Shown here: piece by piece, positions 1-13,429 of the stretch
Position numbering within the stretch: position 1 is the first letter of the stretch
How the letters are laid out: each line of letters starts with the position of its first letter
Assembly (NCBI GenBank): GCA_010645155.1
Contig: JAAGOF010000220.1
Span: 1,128,145-1,192,144 of the forward strand
From: Tigriopus japonicus
Taxonomy: Eukaryota; Arthropoda; Copepoda; Harpacticoida; Harpacticidae
Length of the DNA: 64,000 nt
Direction of reading: 5' to 3'
Program-made: the position numbers and the translations under genes
Notes under the pieces: model-generated
What the model was told of the DNA's origin: nothing
Databases searched by the model: none
What the model saw: only the letters and a program-made list of their open reading frames with translations

Positions 1-1137
1 TCAAAAATCCGCCAATAGATGGCACTAAAAGGCAAGGCAAGCAAGGAGAAAATTCTTGCGAGCTTCGAGGGTGGATGCCATCTACCAGAGGATCTGCAAG
101 CTTGGATTGAATTGCTCCATGTTTCCATTTTTCACAAATATTGTCGAACTTTAATCTTGTTTCGTAAAAACACTGGCAGATTTTATATTGCTTAGCTTAG
201 TTTCTTTCTTATCTTGAGATGAAGAAACCCCTTTTTCTTGTGCCATGCATTCTTTTTGTTTTCGTCATCGTTTTATGGTCTTGGCCCATAAATTGATCGA
301 TCTATGATTGATCCTTGCGGTTTGAGCACGGAGCACATGGGCTATCCCGGAAATCCACAAATGTACCTTTGTGATTCTTGTCTTTTACGATGTGGCTAAC
401 ATTTATTTTCTGTTTCCAGGGCCACACGTTCTTGTGAAAACACAGACAGACAGAAGTTGGCTTGGAACAATTACATTATCTTCCTCCAACATATCCCGCC
501 TGGTTTTAATGTCAGCTCTGGAAAAACTTTGTGGTCCGACGAGATCTTGTTCCATTGAAGTGGCATTCTCCGTTTGGGAACACAATATATATTACAAGAG
601 AAAAGAAGAAGCTTCTGGATTTTGTTTGTGCTATTACCAACAACACGGGAATGGACGAATGTAAAACGCATTTTAAACATGAGACTCCCATGTTGAAAGA
701 ATACTTCACAACGTGACTTGCGCTAAAACTTTTGACAGTATTAGTTGGCTATCAAATGAGAAAATTCTTTGCCAAAAATGAAACATGAGGTATTTGAACA
801 GAATGCCAAGGGTTTCCTGACCAAAAACTCGATATGACTTCTTAAAATCCTCTTATTGATTTCTCGGCCACTTTCGTTCACAAAATATGCTTTCAACGTG
901 AGTTTCATGATTGCTATTAAGGACCGAGTGAAATGTGCCATTATAACGTTATCTAATATCCAAAAGAAACTTGATGACATTTAGAGAGGGTCTTGGAACT
1001 TTCTTCATCCTTAAATGAAGCCTATGTAAATGAAGCTAATTTATTTGATCCGCCATGTAAAAAGAGCTTGGTCCATCCGCAGAATACCAAACAATTAGTG
1101 AGAGAACTAACCTCATTTGTATCGAAAAAGGCCTTAC
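1..1137. other. MADD intron 3 (partial) with repeat debris
   Basis: This stretch lies downstream of the third MADD coding exon and is presumably intron. At 10-95 it holds a short element beginning cgccaatagatggc and ending with a degenerate inverted copy (gatgccatctacc). A related sequence is at 29455-29553. Between about 400 and 980 there are short open stretches on both strands, but they are broken by stops and I do not recognise them. I see no further MADD exon here. Confidence 0.5.
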
Positions 1138-3474
1138 CTTGAGAATGCTGAGTCTGAACTTTTGTCTCCTTTCAGTTGTCCATGAGGCGTTGGATCAGTA
1201 AAGGATGATTCACGTTCTTCCAATGAGCTTTGGTCTAGTTCCACTGGACGATAGAAGTTCAAACAGGTGCCATAACGTGTCATACCTTGAAGTAAATCAT
1301 GGCATTTGAACCCCGAGGTCTGATAGTTAATTCAAAATCTAAAACATCATCTTTAGAGTCTTTGCTCTGTTCGAAAATACCACTCAATTTCGTTAATAGT
1401 TATCTCTTTTGTTTTTCCCCTTTTGCTACTGAAACGTGTAGATAGCCTTTGTTTTTCCAAACCTTCCATTCTTGTTGAGAAGGGTTAATGAAATTATTTT
1501 AGTTGTTTAGGTATTGCTATGGACAGTCAAGCAAGTACAATGGTGGAATAAATTTGTGTTAGTAAATGAGATGAGGCATCTAGATGTCCTAAACACTTCT
1601 CTCCGTTCTGAGAAATAAATTTTCTGTGTTGATTGCGGGTTTCTTGTTCCGCTAAAAACCGGAATTTGTCAATCATTGATTTGATGTTGATATAAAAGAC
1701 AGGAATATATCAGCTAAAAAGTGACAAGATATCAAATATGGGTTTTCTTCAAAAAATCTAAAATGTTTTGAAAATAAGCCAGATATTCAAAAACTGTTTT
1801 TTGACAATGCCATCTTTTATTTTTTTCGTCTGTGTGCACCAATTTTTCTAATGTGATGGATCTCTTTTGAAGGCATACTTGACACCTAACTAATTTCATA
1901 ATGGAATTTTCAATTTGCCTTGATGGATTGCGCAGTTTTTTGGGAATATGACTGTTGTTATGGTTGTGATTGCTTAATTTTAGTACAAATGCCTTTTTGT
2001 AGACATCTTGAGGTATTTGGTCAAGTCCTTTATTGGGTCCTTTTTGGCAAAGCCCTGTTCACCATACATCAAATTTCTCTTTGAGTTCAATATTGTTAAA
2101 TGCCAAATATTGCAAGCAATTTAGCGATTCAAGTTATACTTTAATAAATTCATTTCTAGAATTGATTATCAAAAACCCTGCTCACAAGGTTAAAACATTC
2201 GATTAATTTTGGTTAGTTAAAAACGTATCAGAAAAGTAAAAAACGGTCCCTTTTTTTCAATTTCGACAATTTATGAAGAAATATTTCCACAACTTCGAGA
2301 AAATTTATCGCGGTTTTCCAGCCATTACCCTCTGAGCAGCGCCACTGGTGGCCATTTTAGAAAACATTTGTGTCAGCTGATGTGATTCTCAATAAGGTTG
2401 CGTGAATTTGTTTCTTACCCGAATCTTTATCCGTGAGGATGAACAGGAACGAAGTTGTGTCGCGGATGCCACTTTTCTTTGGACCCACGGACACACAGCC
2501 TTCGGGTTGACAGAAGCTCACCATGTTGAGAGGCAAAGGAAAATCCTAGAAGACACACACAAGCACACAAAGAGAGATTAAAGCTACTTTTTATTGCTCC
2601 AAAAGACATCGAGACAGCTTCAAAGGCAAGGAACGAGCTTTGTCAGATTACGTTGCATCCTTGAGCCTAATGTTCCACCAATAGAAACTGATCAAACAGA
2701 AGAAACCTCTCTCAAGAGCTTTTGTGTCAGCCGAAAACTTCAATTGTGCCTTCTTCGTGGTCTTGTTCTACTTCATTTTTTTTCTCCAAGTTATTTAGTG
2801 TATTTTTGGCTCTCGGAGGTGACATGTTACCCACATAAAAGGGTGACAAAAATGGCACTTTCAAAACAGTTTCTAAGGCATTAAGACAATTGTTACATTC
2901 AGTCTTTACTGAGAAACTTTAACCCTTGCATTTTCATTGTTGTTGAAATGGCTCTATTTAAGAGCAAAAACGTAAAAAAATACAAATCATCAAATATTTT
3001 GTACAATGTGAGAACGCTTTCTGGAACCACTTTCATAGATTTATTTATTTTTGTGAAATTTCTTACAAAATCTAATTCATGAACGGTTGTTCTAAAAGTA
3101 ATTATTTTCAAAGTTGTTGAACAGCAACAATTTCTTCAAGTACATTTACTAAACTTGTTAACAGATGACCTGCCGTGGCAGAACTGACGAAGATTGAAAA
3201 CTCTTTCTCGGGAGAGTGATCAAGCAAAGCGGAAAGTACAAAGATTTTCTGGCCTAAAGCTACCAATTTTTGTCAACTTTCAAGTTTTTCCCCCATTGTT
3301 TCTCACCTTGTGATCGGAAGGCGGATAACGTCTCAAGAGTTCCGGCGTTTGAACGGAGGCAGCGTGACTCGAATTGATCCCAACGTAGTTCCTTGAGCCC
3401 ACAATGCACAAGTAATCAATGAGCCTTGGACAGACGGATTTACAGTTGATCGGACTCTTGAATGGATCGCTCAT
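1138..3474 (-). CDS. MADD: MADD / Rab3-GEF (DENN-domain protein), N-terminal exons, partial
   Basis: MADD is a DENN-domain guanine nucleotide exchange factor for Rab3/Rab27 that acts in vesicle traffic and also binds death receptors. Three exons on the minus strand join in phase: 3474-3307 (ATG, 56 codons), 2545-2419 and 1285-1138, giving about 147 residues. The upstream DENN motifs are plain: [22 protein letters not shown], then [25 protein letters not shown] and [13 protein letters not shown], which follow vertebrate MADD in order. The start ATG lies 4 nt after an acceptor (ttcacag at 3479), so at least one non-coding 5' exon lies upstream. The last exon ends at a good donor (AAG|gtaagg) in a Ser-rich linker. 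The rest of the DENN domain and the C-terminus lie beyond position 1. The identification rests on remembered family sequence and is strong; the upstream UTR is not located. Confidence 0.9.
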
Positions 3475-4817
3475 GGTTCTGTGAAAGAAGAACAAGGACA
3501 CTTGAAAACTAAAGCTAAAAAGGGCTCCAAACATGCACACACATCACTCATTTTGAGAGGCACTCACAGGCCATTTTCCCAAGCGTCCCTCGCCCATAAA
3601 ATAAGATGCATCGAGAGCTTATGAATACGAAGCAGATTCTCTTTGATAGGTTTTACTATGCATGCATTACAGCATGGCCAATATTTTACGTTCCTCATAG
3701 AGGAACTTTACATGCATGATGAAGAAGCATTGTCAACACTTGAGTGTACAGGGTCGGCGGCCCAAGTGTAGACCCCTTAGGACCATCATAAGTTTTGTAG
3801 TTTGTGATAGATGTTTTCAAACTTTCAGTCAAAGAATCCCAATGTATCAAGGAATACAAGTTGTGTTATACATATTCCTGTTGAAGTCCTTGGGCAGGGA
3901 TGAGATCATGACAACGATGAAGTAATTGGGACAGTTGGCACAGTGCCTTGCATTTGTCCCTTAAGGAGAGAAAGGCAGAATTTTTGGTTGGAATGGACTC
4001 TTTGGTATCCCAGCATGTCTCACTTTTGAGGATTTACCAAGCAAACAAATCTATGAGCCTCAATTAGATCTGAAACAGACCCTGGTTATGTACTAAAAAT
4101 GCCAAAATCTACACTTGGACCGCCGACCCTGTATGTTTGTGGAGGGGAAGAATTTAGATCGAGAGAAAGTTTCTTGGTTTTCCGAAGGTAATCTCTCATA
4201 TCAAATGACTATTTTTGGCTTTAGCGGGGTTCCTAGTCCTTGATAGATTTCCCTGAAGGGAACATCTTGAGGAGTTTGTCGCCGTCGTCTTCAATCTCAA
4301 ACTCTCCTGAATCCACTCGAAAGAAATAAAATCTTAAAGCACAGCCAGGAATGTTTGTTCCGATATTGAACAAAGTCTATATTCGCATTGGGCTTGGAGG
4401 CAATTTTTGCGAGGATTTTCTGAGGCTGTTTTAACCTAACATTCATCACGTCAACAAATTTTCATTTCCGATGATTTGTTTCTTTCCACTAAACCTAATT
4501 TCAATCTTTTTAACAAATAACTATACAATAGCTAAATTCCCTTGATGTATTTGTTTGCTTTGTATTTTATTCTTAGTCTTTAACACAAAATGTATGAAAT
4601 GCCGTTAAAAAAAAGTTATCGATTGGAAAGTTTAAAATAGTGTTTTATGTTGGTTATTTCACCACAATTTTTGAATGAAAACTAACATTGTTCTAGTTAT
4701 TTGATACCTAAAAAACAATTTAAAAAAATAAAAAGAAATATTTGTCCTTCAATTTTTCAATTATTGAAATAAGTCTCAAAATGAAAAAAAATCAGGAAGT
4801 TAAGAAATTTTAGGTGA

Positions 4818-5035
4818 GGAATGTATTTCGTGGTGATCGCAATTTCTTGATAAGAGAGAAGTCCAAGGTTCGATTCTCGCCTCGAACATTTTCAAGAAAA
4901 CTTGTAGACCTTCAGACTTTTTGACCTACTGAGAAAATCATTTTTATAGCGGACTTGAAAATTGCCAATCGATGAAATCTGGATGATACCATGGCTTCGT
5001 CAAAGCTCAAACCTCCAGCCAAAGCACCCACAAAA
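4818..5035 (+). repeat. tRNA-derived SINE, degraded copy
   Basis: A B-box-like ggttcgattct lies at 4867-4877, with a weak A-box-like stretch about 35 nt before it. The body (gcggacttgaaaattgccaatcg, then gatgataccatggcttcg) matches the body of the SINE at 26605-26831, ending in an alanine-codon-like gcacccacaaaacc run. The two copies differ at many positions, so this one is old. Confidence 0.7.
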
Positions 5036-6730
5036 CCATTCAATAGTGTTCAAACCTTCAAAATACAAACTGGTAGGTTTATTTGCACAACAACATCAAC
5101 AAGATGGCTTTTCCTTTTCAGTAAAGCCCTAAGTGATAGTACACATGTCTAACCAGCACTACTTTGACTATCAAGGACACTTGTGTTTGCTCATTTCCTT
5201 TCCACTTGTATAATTTATTCCGTTGAAACTAGTAGCTCTAGTTGAAACCACAAGTAGTAATAACTCCCAAGGCGAAACTCGATCCAATTTAAAGGACTTG
5301 TATAATGGGCCCTTAATATTCAGTGACTTTCCCCACTTCAATTACAGCTTTACGATGAATGTCACAAAGTTTGTCTATCAAAGTCTGTCAGATGATGCTG
5401 GTTCGACATTGATTTGCATTTAATTCGTTGTCAGGCATTGATTTATGAACATTCATTTTCTTTTAAAATGAGATTTAAACTGCTGGATCATCAAAAATGA
5501 GGGTTTTGTGACCTTTTGTTCTAGGATTGGGAAATGCTATCGCAAAAAAAAAATTCCCTGATGTTAAATATTGAGGATTCATATTAGGGTCATTAAAAGA
5601 AATTTTAGTGCAAAAGATGATTATTTTAAGATTCAGCTCCACCTAATAATTTTGAACGCAATTTGGACAATTTCCTACTAACCATAATGGAACAACCCTA
5701 TGTAAGAGAGAAACACGATCTGCCAACTTACACTCGTTGACAAAACAATGTTTTTACCGCCTTTGAAAATACCTTTTGCATAGTTAGGGATAGGGATTTC
5801 GTCCCTCATATCGGCAATAAATCCGTAAAAATAAAAACAAAATAAACAATGTTGCAATCCGTAAACTTTTGATACCACACAGTGTTTCGTATGGCTTGCT
5901 AGGCTTGGATCGAAATACCCGAAGACATCTTGGCATTTTTGGAGCCACACTTCAATAGAGAATGTGAACTAAACATATCGGTGTAACAATTTCCCCCCAT
6001 AAGTGGAGACAAACAAAAGGGAGGTAAAAGCTCAAAGTCAATCACATGTTGGTCACATATTGATAATCATTTTACAATTGTCATCTTAAGTATGCAAAAG
6101 TAAATTATCCTAACCAGAACATTAGCTTTAAGTAAAGACACTTGACGTAACTGTCTTTAGTGATTTATACGCACTTATTTCTTGACTAGGTTTAACAAAC
6201 CACCCCACCCAGCACTTGCTTATCTTCTCATTTTGGCTACCCTACTGTTACTCTGCACTTCGGCCTAGCTGACCAGCACAGATATGAGGATAAAAGGGCT
6301 AGATTTCACTATATTTGGAATTGTTCACAACCTCTATGGGGAGCAACTTTACTTTTATTGTTTTTTGTAAGTTTAGGTCCAGGGAAAAAGTTATGCATTT
6401 GAACATCTATTGCATTTTTTGATAAACTATTCAATCAAAATTTAGAGATCATTTATACATTTCTTATTCATAATTTTCAAAATTAATATTTTTTATTCAA
6501 AATATATAGCATCACTTAAAAGCCCTTAAAATACATTTTCCGATGAAAAATCTTTTGCAATGTCAAAGACACGCAAAGTTGGGTAATACTTGGAAATTTT
6601 GAAAAATTCGGTTATTAAAATTTCAATTTTAATCCATTTTAAACATGGTCCTTCAAGAAATCGTACATTTGAATATGAATCTGTCTGACAAATTGATTTG
6701 TAATTTTGGCTGAACCCACAACAAGGTGTA

Positions 6731-6907
6731 CAATCAACTTCGGATATAAGGGACCCGGCGGGACCACCGAAATTCGTCCCTTATATCGACTGCCCCTTAT
6801 ACGTATCCGACCGAAATTGCATGGAAATCGATCATCCGGACCTTCCAAAACAGCCCTTATAAGCGAAAATCCCTTATATCCGGGTCCCTTATATCCGAAG
6901 TTGACTG
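6731..6907. mobile_element. Pogo/Tigger-like MITE with TA target duplication
   Basis: A 177-bp element with terminal inverted repeats of about 30 bp. The left end is CARTCAACTTCGGATATAAGGGACCCGG and the right end is its near-exact reverse complement. Both ends are flanked by TA (6729-6730 and 6908-6909). Internally the motif cccttatat(c/a)cg recurs, so the whole element can fold on itself. TA duplication and a CAG-type terminus are typical of the Tc1/mariner/pogo group. It has no coding capacity. Confidence 0.85.
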
Positions 6908-9900
6908 TACTTTAAATAGTTATGAAAATTGTTTACAAAAATCTTTCCAGAATCTCTTTTTCATCCAGAAAAGGGATGAAGTATGCTTAAAGCATGCATC
7001 CCCCAAACACAAAACAAATGGCCCAAAGTGTGCTTGAAGCATACCTTGACGCACACAAAACATCCGACCTGATGCGTCACGACTTTCAAAACACTTTGAT
7101 TCGTTTCTTTCAGCGAATTACCATGGACCCAAATTTGCTTAAACAACTGAACCAATAGTCACTCCAAAGGTCCGATAAAATAATGTTTATTGTATGGGCT
7201 CTCAGATAAATCAGAGATTAGCTCATTCAAAACGAACTCACCGACCAAAAAGAGCTCTGACTCCTTGGCAATAAATGAATGTTTAATTTTCTTTCAAAGC
7301 TCGAAACAAACATGCTTCCTGACGTACTTCTTTGTAATGTTTTATAGTCCCAAACTCTTTTGTTCCCCTTACACTTTTGTCCATTAACGAATCGTGGTGT
7401 GATTTGTTGAAGAATAACTTAGGATTGCTTGATGAGCCATTGATCTATTACAAAATTAGCTCAAAATCTCAGCTGAAGCAATTTTCAATCAAAAACACGC
7501 CAACAACGAATGCTTATTTTTGGCGTTCTTTGACAGCATCTGTGGTTGACAATTTATCAGCTTGACTTGACAACAACTCTCGCAACAAGAGACCCCAAAA
7601 GTTAGCAACTCGGGTACTCTTCTAGACAAGTCCAGGATGTTATTGCCTCGACTTTTCGCTTCTTTTATGGTTTTACCCACCTCGTAAACCAATTGATTCG
7701 CAGGCGTGCTATTTCATAATGGTCGCAACTCCTGAGAGGCTCATGTTTTCATATGATCATTTGGACTCTAGGGACTCATCACATTTGTCAAAAAAAGAGA
7801 ACCATGGGCATGAAAAGGTCTTCTCAAGGATGAGGGTCCCATTAAATGGTTCTAAAAGTTAAAAGCGTTTCGTTTTTCTCTCCATCATTACACCATATTC
7901 TTTATTAATGTTCATTATTTGATAGCAACATCATTCCATTTTGCAGCTTACGAAGGCAGGAATCTAGAAAGTGATGGTAATATACAGTAGTATGTACTAA
8001 TGGAGTGAAATGATACCATATGAAAGCCTCGCTATGGCGTGAGGGCATCAAAAATAACTAATCTAACATGACATTCATTGTGTAGGAGTGATGATAAGAA
8101 AATAGAAAATGATGAAGCATTTTCCCACAGAGAATAGCTAGCCTACAACAATTCATAATTCGAGTCCTTGGAGCTCTCTCATATCGGCTTTATACTGTAG
8201 CTACCGTTACTTTTCTAAGCCCCTAAATGGGATAAAAGGCATGTTTTCCCATCAATCGACATCGAATTGCTTCTAAAGCATTTGTCCCATCATTTTGTGT
8301 GGCAAAACGAATACAGCCTATTTGCATGATCATCATTTCCACACGCTTCTGTCTGTTCCAATGGGAAACCGAGAGATTTCCTTTGTTTTGGGTCACACTT
8401 TTTCTCCTTGTAATAAAAAACTAAAGTGAAGTCTGGCAAAGGATTCATTAAACTCAACATGTGAAAGAATAAGGTTGTAGTTATTATTATACTTGTGCTA
8501 TATTCTACATATTTTTTTTTCAACTATGACAAGGACAAGTCAAATTGTATAGACGTCAGTGTGTGCTTAATCTTAGCAATTGTTTGTGATGCCTGTCATT
8601 TTTTCTAGGAGTATTATTTACGACCTTTATTTACGGTTCTTCTATCAGTTAAAGTAGGGCAGACTCAAAACAAAACAAAAAACAGCCCAAGTTGTTTAGT
8701 GCGTTGTTCGAGTTTTGGGGAACTATTCTTGTTTGATCCAATCTGACGCAAAATGTCAATACCTGACAATTGCTCATCTCCATTTCCAGTATTATGTGTA
8801 ATATTTCGATTTTTTAGACAAACAGTTGTCCCAAAATTGTGTTAAGCCAAAGAATATTAAGGTCCACGTAAATCCATCATTTTACTAGATGTTCATGCCA
8901 TTTGCGCACTTTTCACTTTTTCAAATCGTTCTCCCGTCAGTCTGTGCACATTTAAATTTGTCACGCAATTCACGATTTGTTTTTCAGCCACGTGAGGTTG
9001 AAGGCCAAAATAATTCAATTTGTCCAATGAGGTGTCCCCTTCCATATTGGAAATTTATTAGTAAAAGAGCAGCCAGAGTAAATCTGTGCTTGTCACGCGA
9101 ACGAAAAGTGAACAAGAAAATGAAACGGATATGAAGCGAATTTGGTTTGCTCTTCTTCAGGAACAAACACAAGCTTGCATACAAGAAATATGAACGGTTC
9201 AGTCGGATGGAACATAGCTAGAGGTCCTAAAGTTATTTGAGCCTTTGAGCCATTCCTTTTGCCCCTAAAAAGTGATCCACTCAAGGTTCTAAGGTATTCA
9301 ATCCAATTACAAATACGAAAAATGAAACCATTTTCTTTTCGTCGGTTGAGTTGGCATGGCTACGCAAGTAAGGCATCAATTAGCAATGGCCTTTCTCTTT
9401 TCCATGGCCTGGCCATCTCCCCTGTAGAGATCTAAGGGAAGATCAGAATCGACAAAGACGATATCCTATTTCATCTCTAGGGGTGATCGAATTTGTTCCG
9501 CATATTGATATTCTAACTCAAGTCAAGTGTTCGTTAGCCCACTCTTTCTAGCACTTTCTGTTGATTTAAGCCTAGAACAGATGGCCATGTAATGTCGAAT
9601 TGATTTCCCTTCTTAGCAACCCTAACCATTGGTTGACATTTAGAACTTAAAAGCCAATTTAAACTCGACGAAGTAACAAGATAAATGACTCAGTGAATCA
9701 GGTTACCTGTCAAAAGAGCTCTCACAAATAAAAACAACAACAACACAATCAACATGACATTTTGGATCCTTTAAAGTGTGTCCAAGATTGGCATATGTGT
9801 CCAATTCTAGTCTCACAATCACTGCACTTCCTCAGGCACAATTGTCATGATTGGAACTGGAACCAGAATTGTTCCCTCTGCCACCTGTTATTGGGAGGGT

Positions 9901-12536
9901 CGACTGACGACAACTTTTCTTGCAGCCTTCTACGTCAGTTGAAAAAGTCCTCTGTGTACAAGGGTGACCAGAACCACTTGACGGTGAAGGCCAAAAAGAG
10001 CAAGCTCACAGATGGTGGAGTGCGAGGAACCGAGTGAGGGAGGGCATGTCTAGTGTACAAACGATAGCGAGGAAGACAGGAGGGAAAGCAGCTACACTGA
10101 CTGTAAGGCCTCAGGATGCCAGGGATCCAAGTGGACGGAGAGGACTTTCTCGCACACAAGGGGACCTTTGTGTGTACATACTGAGACTACCACAAACTGA
10201 TCACTTTGTCACTCCGATCAGGTTATCAAAACCAACGACGAGGTAACTGGAAACCTCCGGTCAGCGCCAGTTCAGGTTCAATGGCTGGACCAGCTAATTA
10301 TCTCCTAAATAATCCAACCATTGTTAGCATAGATCACTCAAGAGCGAGAGGAAGATGTCCTGAGCGAGGTCACCCTGAAGAACAAAACCGTTCAGAGTGA
10401 TACGCAAACCGGTTGATTAATTAGAAAAGCAAACAAAATCCAATTGTATTTGAGGTTTGAATGGGAACAAAGAGTGGGAGTGAGATGAAAGTTGTTTACG
10501 TCATTGGCAAAGAGCTCTTCGATAGGATTTCTCCATTGGAGATTGTCTTTTCTTCCCGTGGGAATTGAGCACTATGAAGAGATCATATCTGCTCTTTCTT
10601 CTAGAGCAAAGAGCCATGGTGTGTGCACTTCTGAATTCAAGGCCGTTTTCCCATGGTTGTTGGATGGAGTTTTGAGTGCACTCCCCCAATGAAGCCAATA
10701 GGGAGAACCACCAGTTTCCTGGTCACTTGGTTTTACTCTCTTTCCTCCCTCTCTTTTTTTGTAAAACCTTCACCCAGGCCGTCATATTTCTTCTCTGAAG
10801 CCAATCAAGGCCAAATGCAATGAACGAACGAGAACAAACGTACTCACAATACTGAAGAACAAGCACGAACTTTGAGTTGCTCTGAACAGGGTATACCACT
10901 TGTGGGATCATTTCTAGTAGGCTCCACTTCAAAACGCTTTACCAATGCTTGGTTTGGTTATCAAGGGTGTGTTCTTTGAAACTCAATAAGTGTTTTTTCT
11001 AACACCAATTGACCTTTGCGAGTTCCAGCCAGGTTTTTAGCAGATCTAAGGGAACTTGCCTCAATGCATTTTGGATATTACCCAAAGAAAGGGTGCAGTG
11101 GAATTGGAACCATCACAAACAGGCCATATCCGAGTGGAAACCCACTTGTCAACATGTCCTTTAGGCTTGACATTTGAAAGCATAAGTATCTTGTTCACAT
11201 TTACGTCTCATTCATCTTTCGTACTAAGAAACAGACAAGGACATTTGAGATCTCAGTGAGAGTTCCTTCTTGTTACAAAATGTACATCCACAATATTACA
11301 CCAAAAATATGAGAGAGAGTAGATGGTATTCTCAAATTCAAATCAAATAGCATTTAGTTTGATTGGACTAAAATGGAGGTGCAATGGAGCCCACAAATGT
11401 TCCTGCCTTTTTCACACAAGTCTTTTTTCATGGATTCTCAAACTGAACAAACCAAAAATGGACATAGATTATTGAACGTGTCTCATTTCCGCAGAATAGC
11501 ATGGGGAATGATCGGAGAAAATTCCGAAAAAATGCATGCATCAGCTTTTCCCAAAAACATGTTTGGAAATGTTCTTTTCCTATCAATACGCCTTAGAGAA
11601 CCAACTTTGAGGGTTTCCAAGCATGGAAAAGCCATGCCTTTTGCGAATGTTTCGAATAACTGGACGAAACTTTCATTCAATCGAACAACGTCTGGTCAAA
11701 CCCCGTTCAAATTACTACCTCCCACAATTTATTATGATAGTAAAACTTCTGTCTCTTAAAACCAGATAAAAAGGGGATTGAAATTATTTCTAATCAAATG
11801 CTACTCATCAATCACCACCATACCATTGAAACAATGCAGAAAAGTTTTGAATGCCCTTGTTGTACTGTGCAAAGAGTCCCTGAAAAAGAAAGACAGCAAA
11901 TAATAAACACTAAAAAAAGTAGGTAATTGCGTCAAACGTCATCATTAATAATGATTTGAGGTCGGGACCGAAATGACAAAAAGAATAACCAAATAGATTT
12001 AGGGAAGTTGTTGATCTATTCAGCAAAAAAAACCTCTTCCCTGAAAGTGTTTTAGATTCCTCTTAAAAGAACAACTTGTCAAGAAATCTGAACGAGTTTC
12101 ATTTGGCACCCCGTTTCATAAGAAAACACGAAGCAAATGGGAAACACATTATAAGTTATATTTGAATTGTGTTCAGAGTAACAATCCACAAACAAACAAA
12201 AACATTCGGTGAATCATCAAATCCATAACATCTGTCGGAAAATCTTAAACGTAAGATTACCCCCAGCAAGAATGTATCTCAATGAGTGCTGTTATTAATG
12301 GAGCCATCAAAAAGTAGATGCAAAATGAAGTTAGAGTATACAATACTTACAATTCTACCCTCATGGAATTGTTAACCTTGAGCGATTCAACCCTTATGAA
12401 GCCAAAACAGAGTTGCAAAATGGGCCTTACGTACTGCAAATACGTACGTACACTCTCTTACAAAATTATAAGAGCAGTCATTTTTTTCCCATAATGACCC
12501 AAGGGAGAGGAATAACCAATAAATGACCTTATAACA

Positions 12537-12591
12537 AAACTTTAACACGCAATCTTAGTCTAGTAGGGACTAAGATTGCGTGTTAAAGTTT
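12537..12591. repeat. Perfect 24-bp inverted repeat with 7-nt loop
   Basis: The left arm (12537-12560) and right arm (12568-12591) are perfect reverse complements. Each contains the core CACGCAATCTTAGTC or its complement, separated by the loop tagtagg. No T-run or TA-flanked transposon structure is evident. It could be a very small palindromic element, a hairpin RNA or a replication product. Confidence 0.85.
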
Positions 12592-13429
12592 GTTTAACAA
12601 CTTTGAAAATGTTAATAATCATTGAAATGCCCGGAGGAAGCCTGATATCTCAATTTGTACGTGACCAGGTGACCGCATTGTCCCAGGTGGGACAATCTTG
12701 TAGGGCACGATTGGGCAAAGGCTTGTCGAGAAGCAAAACATTAATTAACAAGTACTTTCCAGATCCCTACAACTACGGGACCAAGAGGAGTCCCAGAGAG
12801 ACCCAAAAACATCTCACCTCGAGACACAAGGAGGACCAAGAACGTGATCGAAAGAGCTGCTGGCATCTCCGGCTCATTTTTTGGGCAAAAACGGCCTTGA
12901 AATTTTCACAAATGCACCTTAATTCGATATCTGAAGGTCAATGGGATGAGGTGGTGCAAGCTATTGGCCACGCCTTGTCTTCTCCAGCGCTGCAAAGGGG
13001 CCTACCTTAAGTTTGCCAAGCTTCACCAAGAAAGACAGGAGCTACATAACCAAAATTTGTTTACAATGAGACCTGGGAAAAATTTAAACCTGCTTAGGCC
13101 ATCCGGGTTGATTTCGAGAAATTACTTTAATAAAAGAAAAAAGAAAGCATTTGCTAAACTGGCCACGAAATTGACTAGTTTTGCATTGTAACTCTGTATT
13201 GATTTTATTACGGCTGAGGTTGCTCTCGCACATTTCTTTGGGTGTTGAATGCAAATTCATTCATGAGACGTTTTTTTTGCACCAAGTTAACCGGTCTAGC
13301 TATCTAAATAATCCACAACATTCAGTTCAAGATAGAAAATATATTTAAAACAACATCAGAATAGTTCCTTAAAAATGAAACATGATCTCTTTGGTCTAAA
13401 ACTTGACATAGCTTTTAACACTCTCTGTC

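Larger units (their letters stand above)
3480..13429. other. Long non-coding interval between MADD and the CUB gene
   Basis: About 10 kb upstream of MADD and downstream of the CUB gene, with no convincing coding exon. It contains a degraded tRNA-derived SINE (4818-5035), a pogo-like MITE (6731-6907), a somewhat GC-richer block at about 9930-10400 and a perfect hairpin (12537-12591). The many short open frames have no recognisable motifs. The non-coding first exon and promoter of MADD should lie here; the GC-richer block is a candidate, but nothing in it proves this. Confidence 0.5.

Noticed and set aside
371..716. Possible exon with a cag acceptor and the peptide LLDFVCAITNNTGMDECKTHF
   Set aside because: It needs to cross stops to extend, does not match the next MADD exon, and is on the opposite strand; no function can be supported.
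741..980. 79-codon minus-strand frame next to the MADD exons
   Set aside because: It does not resemble the DENN domain segment expected next and has no family match; probably intronic chance frame.
1138..1285. Initially read as a DEG/ENaC channel fragment because of [11 protein letters not shown]
   Set aside because: The preceding exons (LLRRYP, FCQPEGC, LTDKDSG) show that it is the MADD DENN region, where this motif is normal.
9930..10400. GC-richer block with short frames on both strands, possible promoter or exon
   Set aside because: No recognisable protein and no clear splice structure; it may be the MADD first exon or promoter, but this cannot be shown from sequence alone.
11373..11759. 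128-codon open frame on the plus strand
   Set aside because: No recognisable motif and no splice or start context that sets it apart; it lies in a non-coding interval and probably arose by chance.
12576..13191. Two overlapping frames of 144 and 81 codons that could be one frameshifted gene
   Set aside because: The peptides (GGSLISQFVRDQVTALSQ, then SGLISRNYFNKRKKKAF) match no family I know; a decayed retroelement is possible but unsupported.
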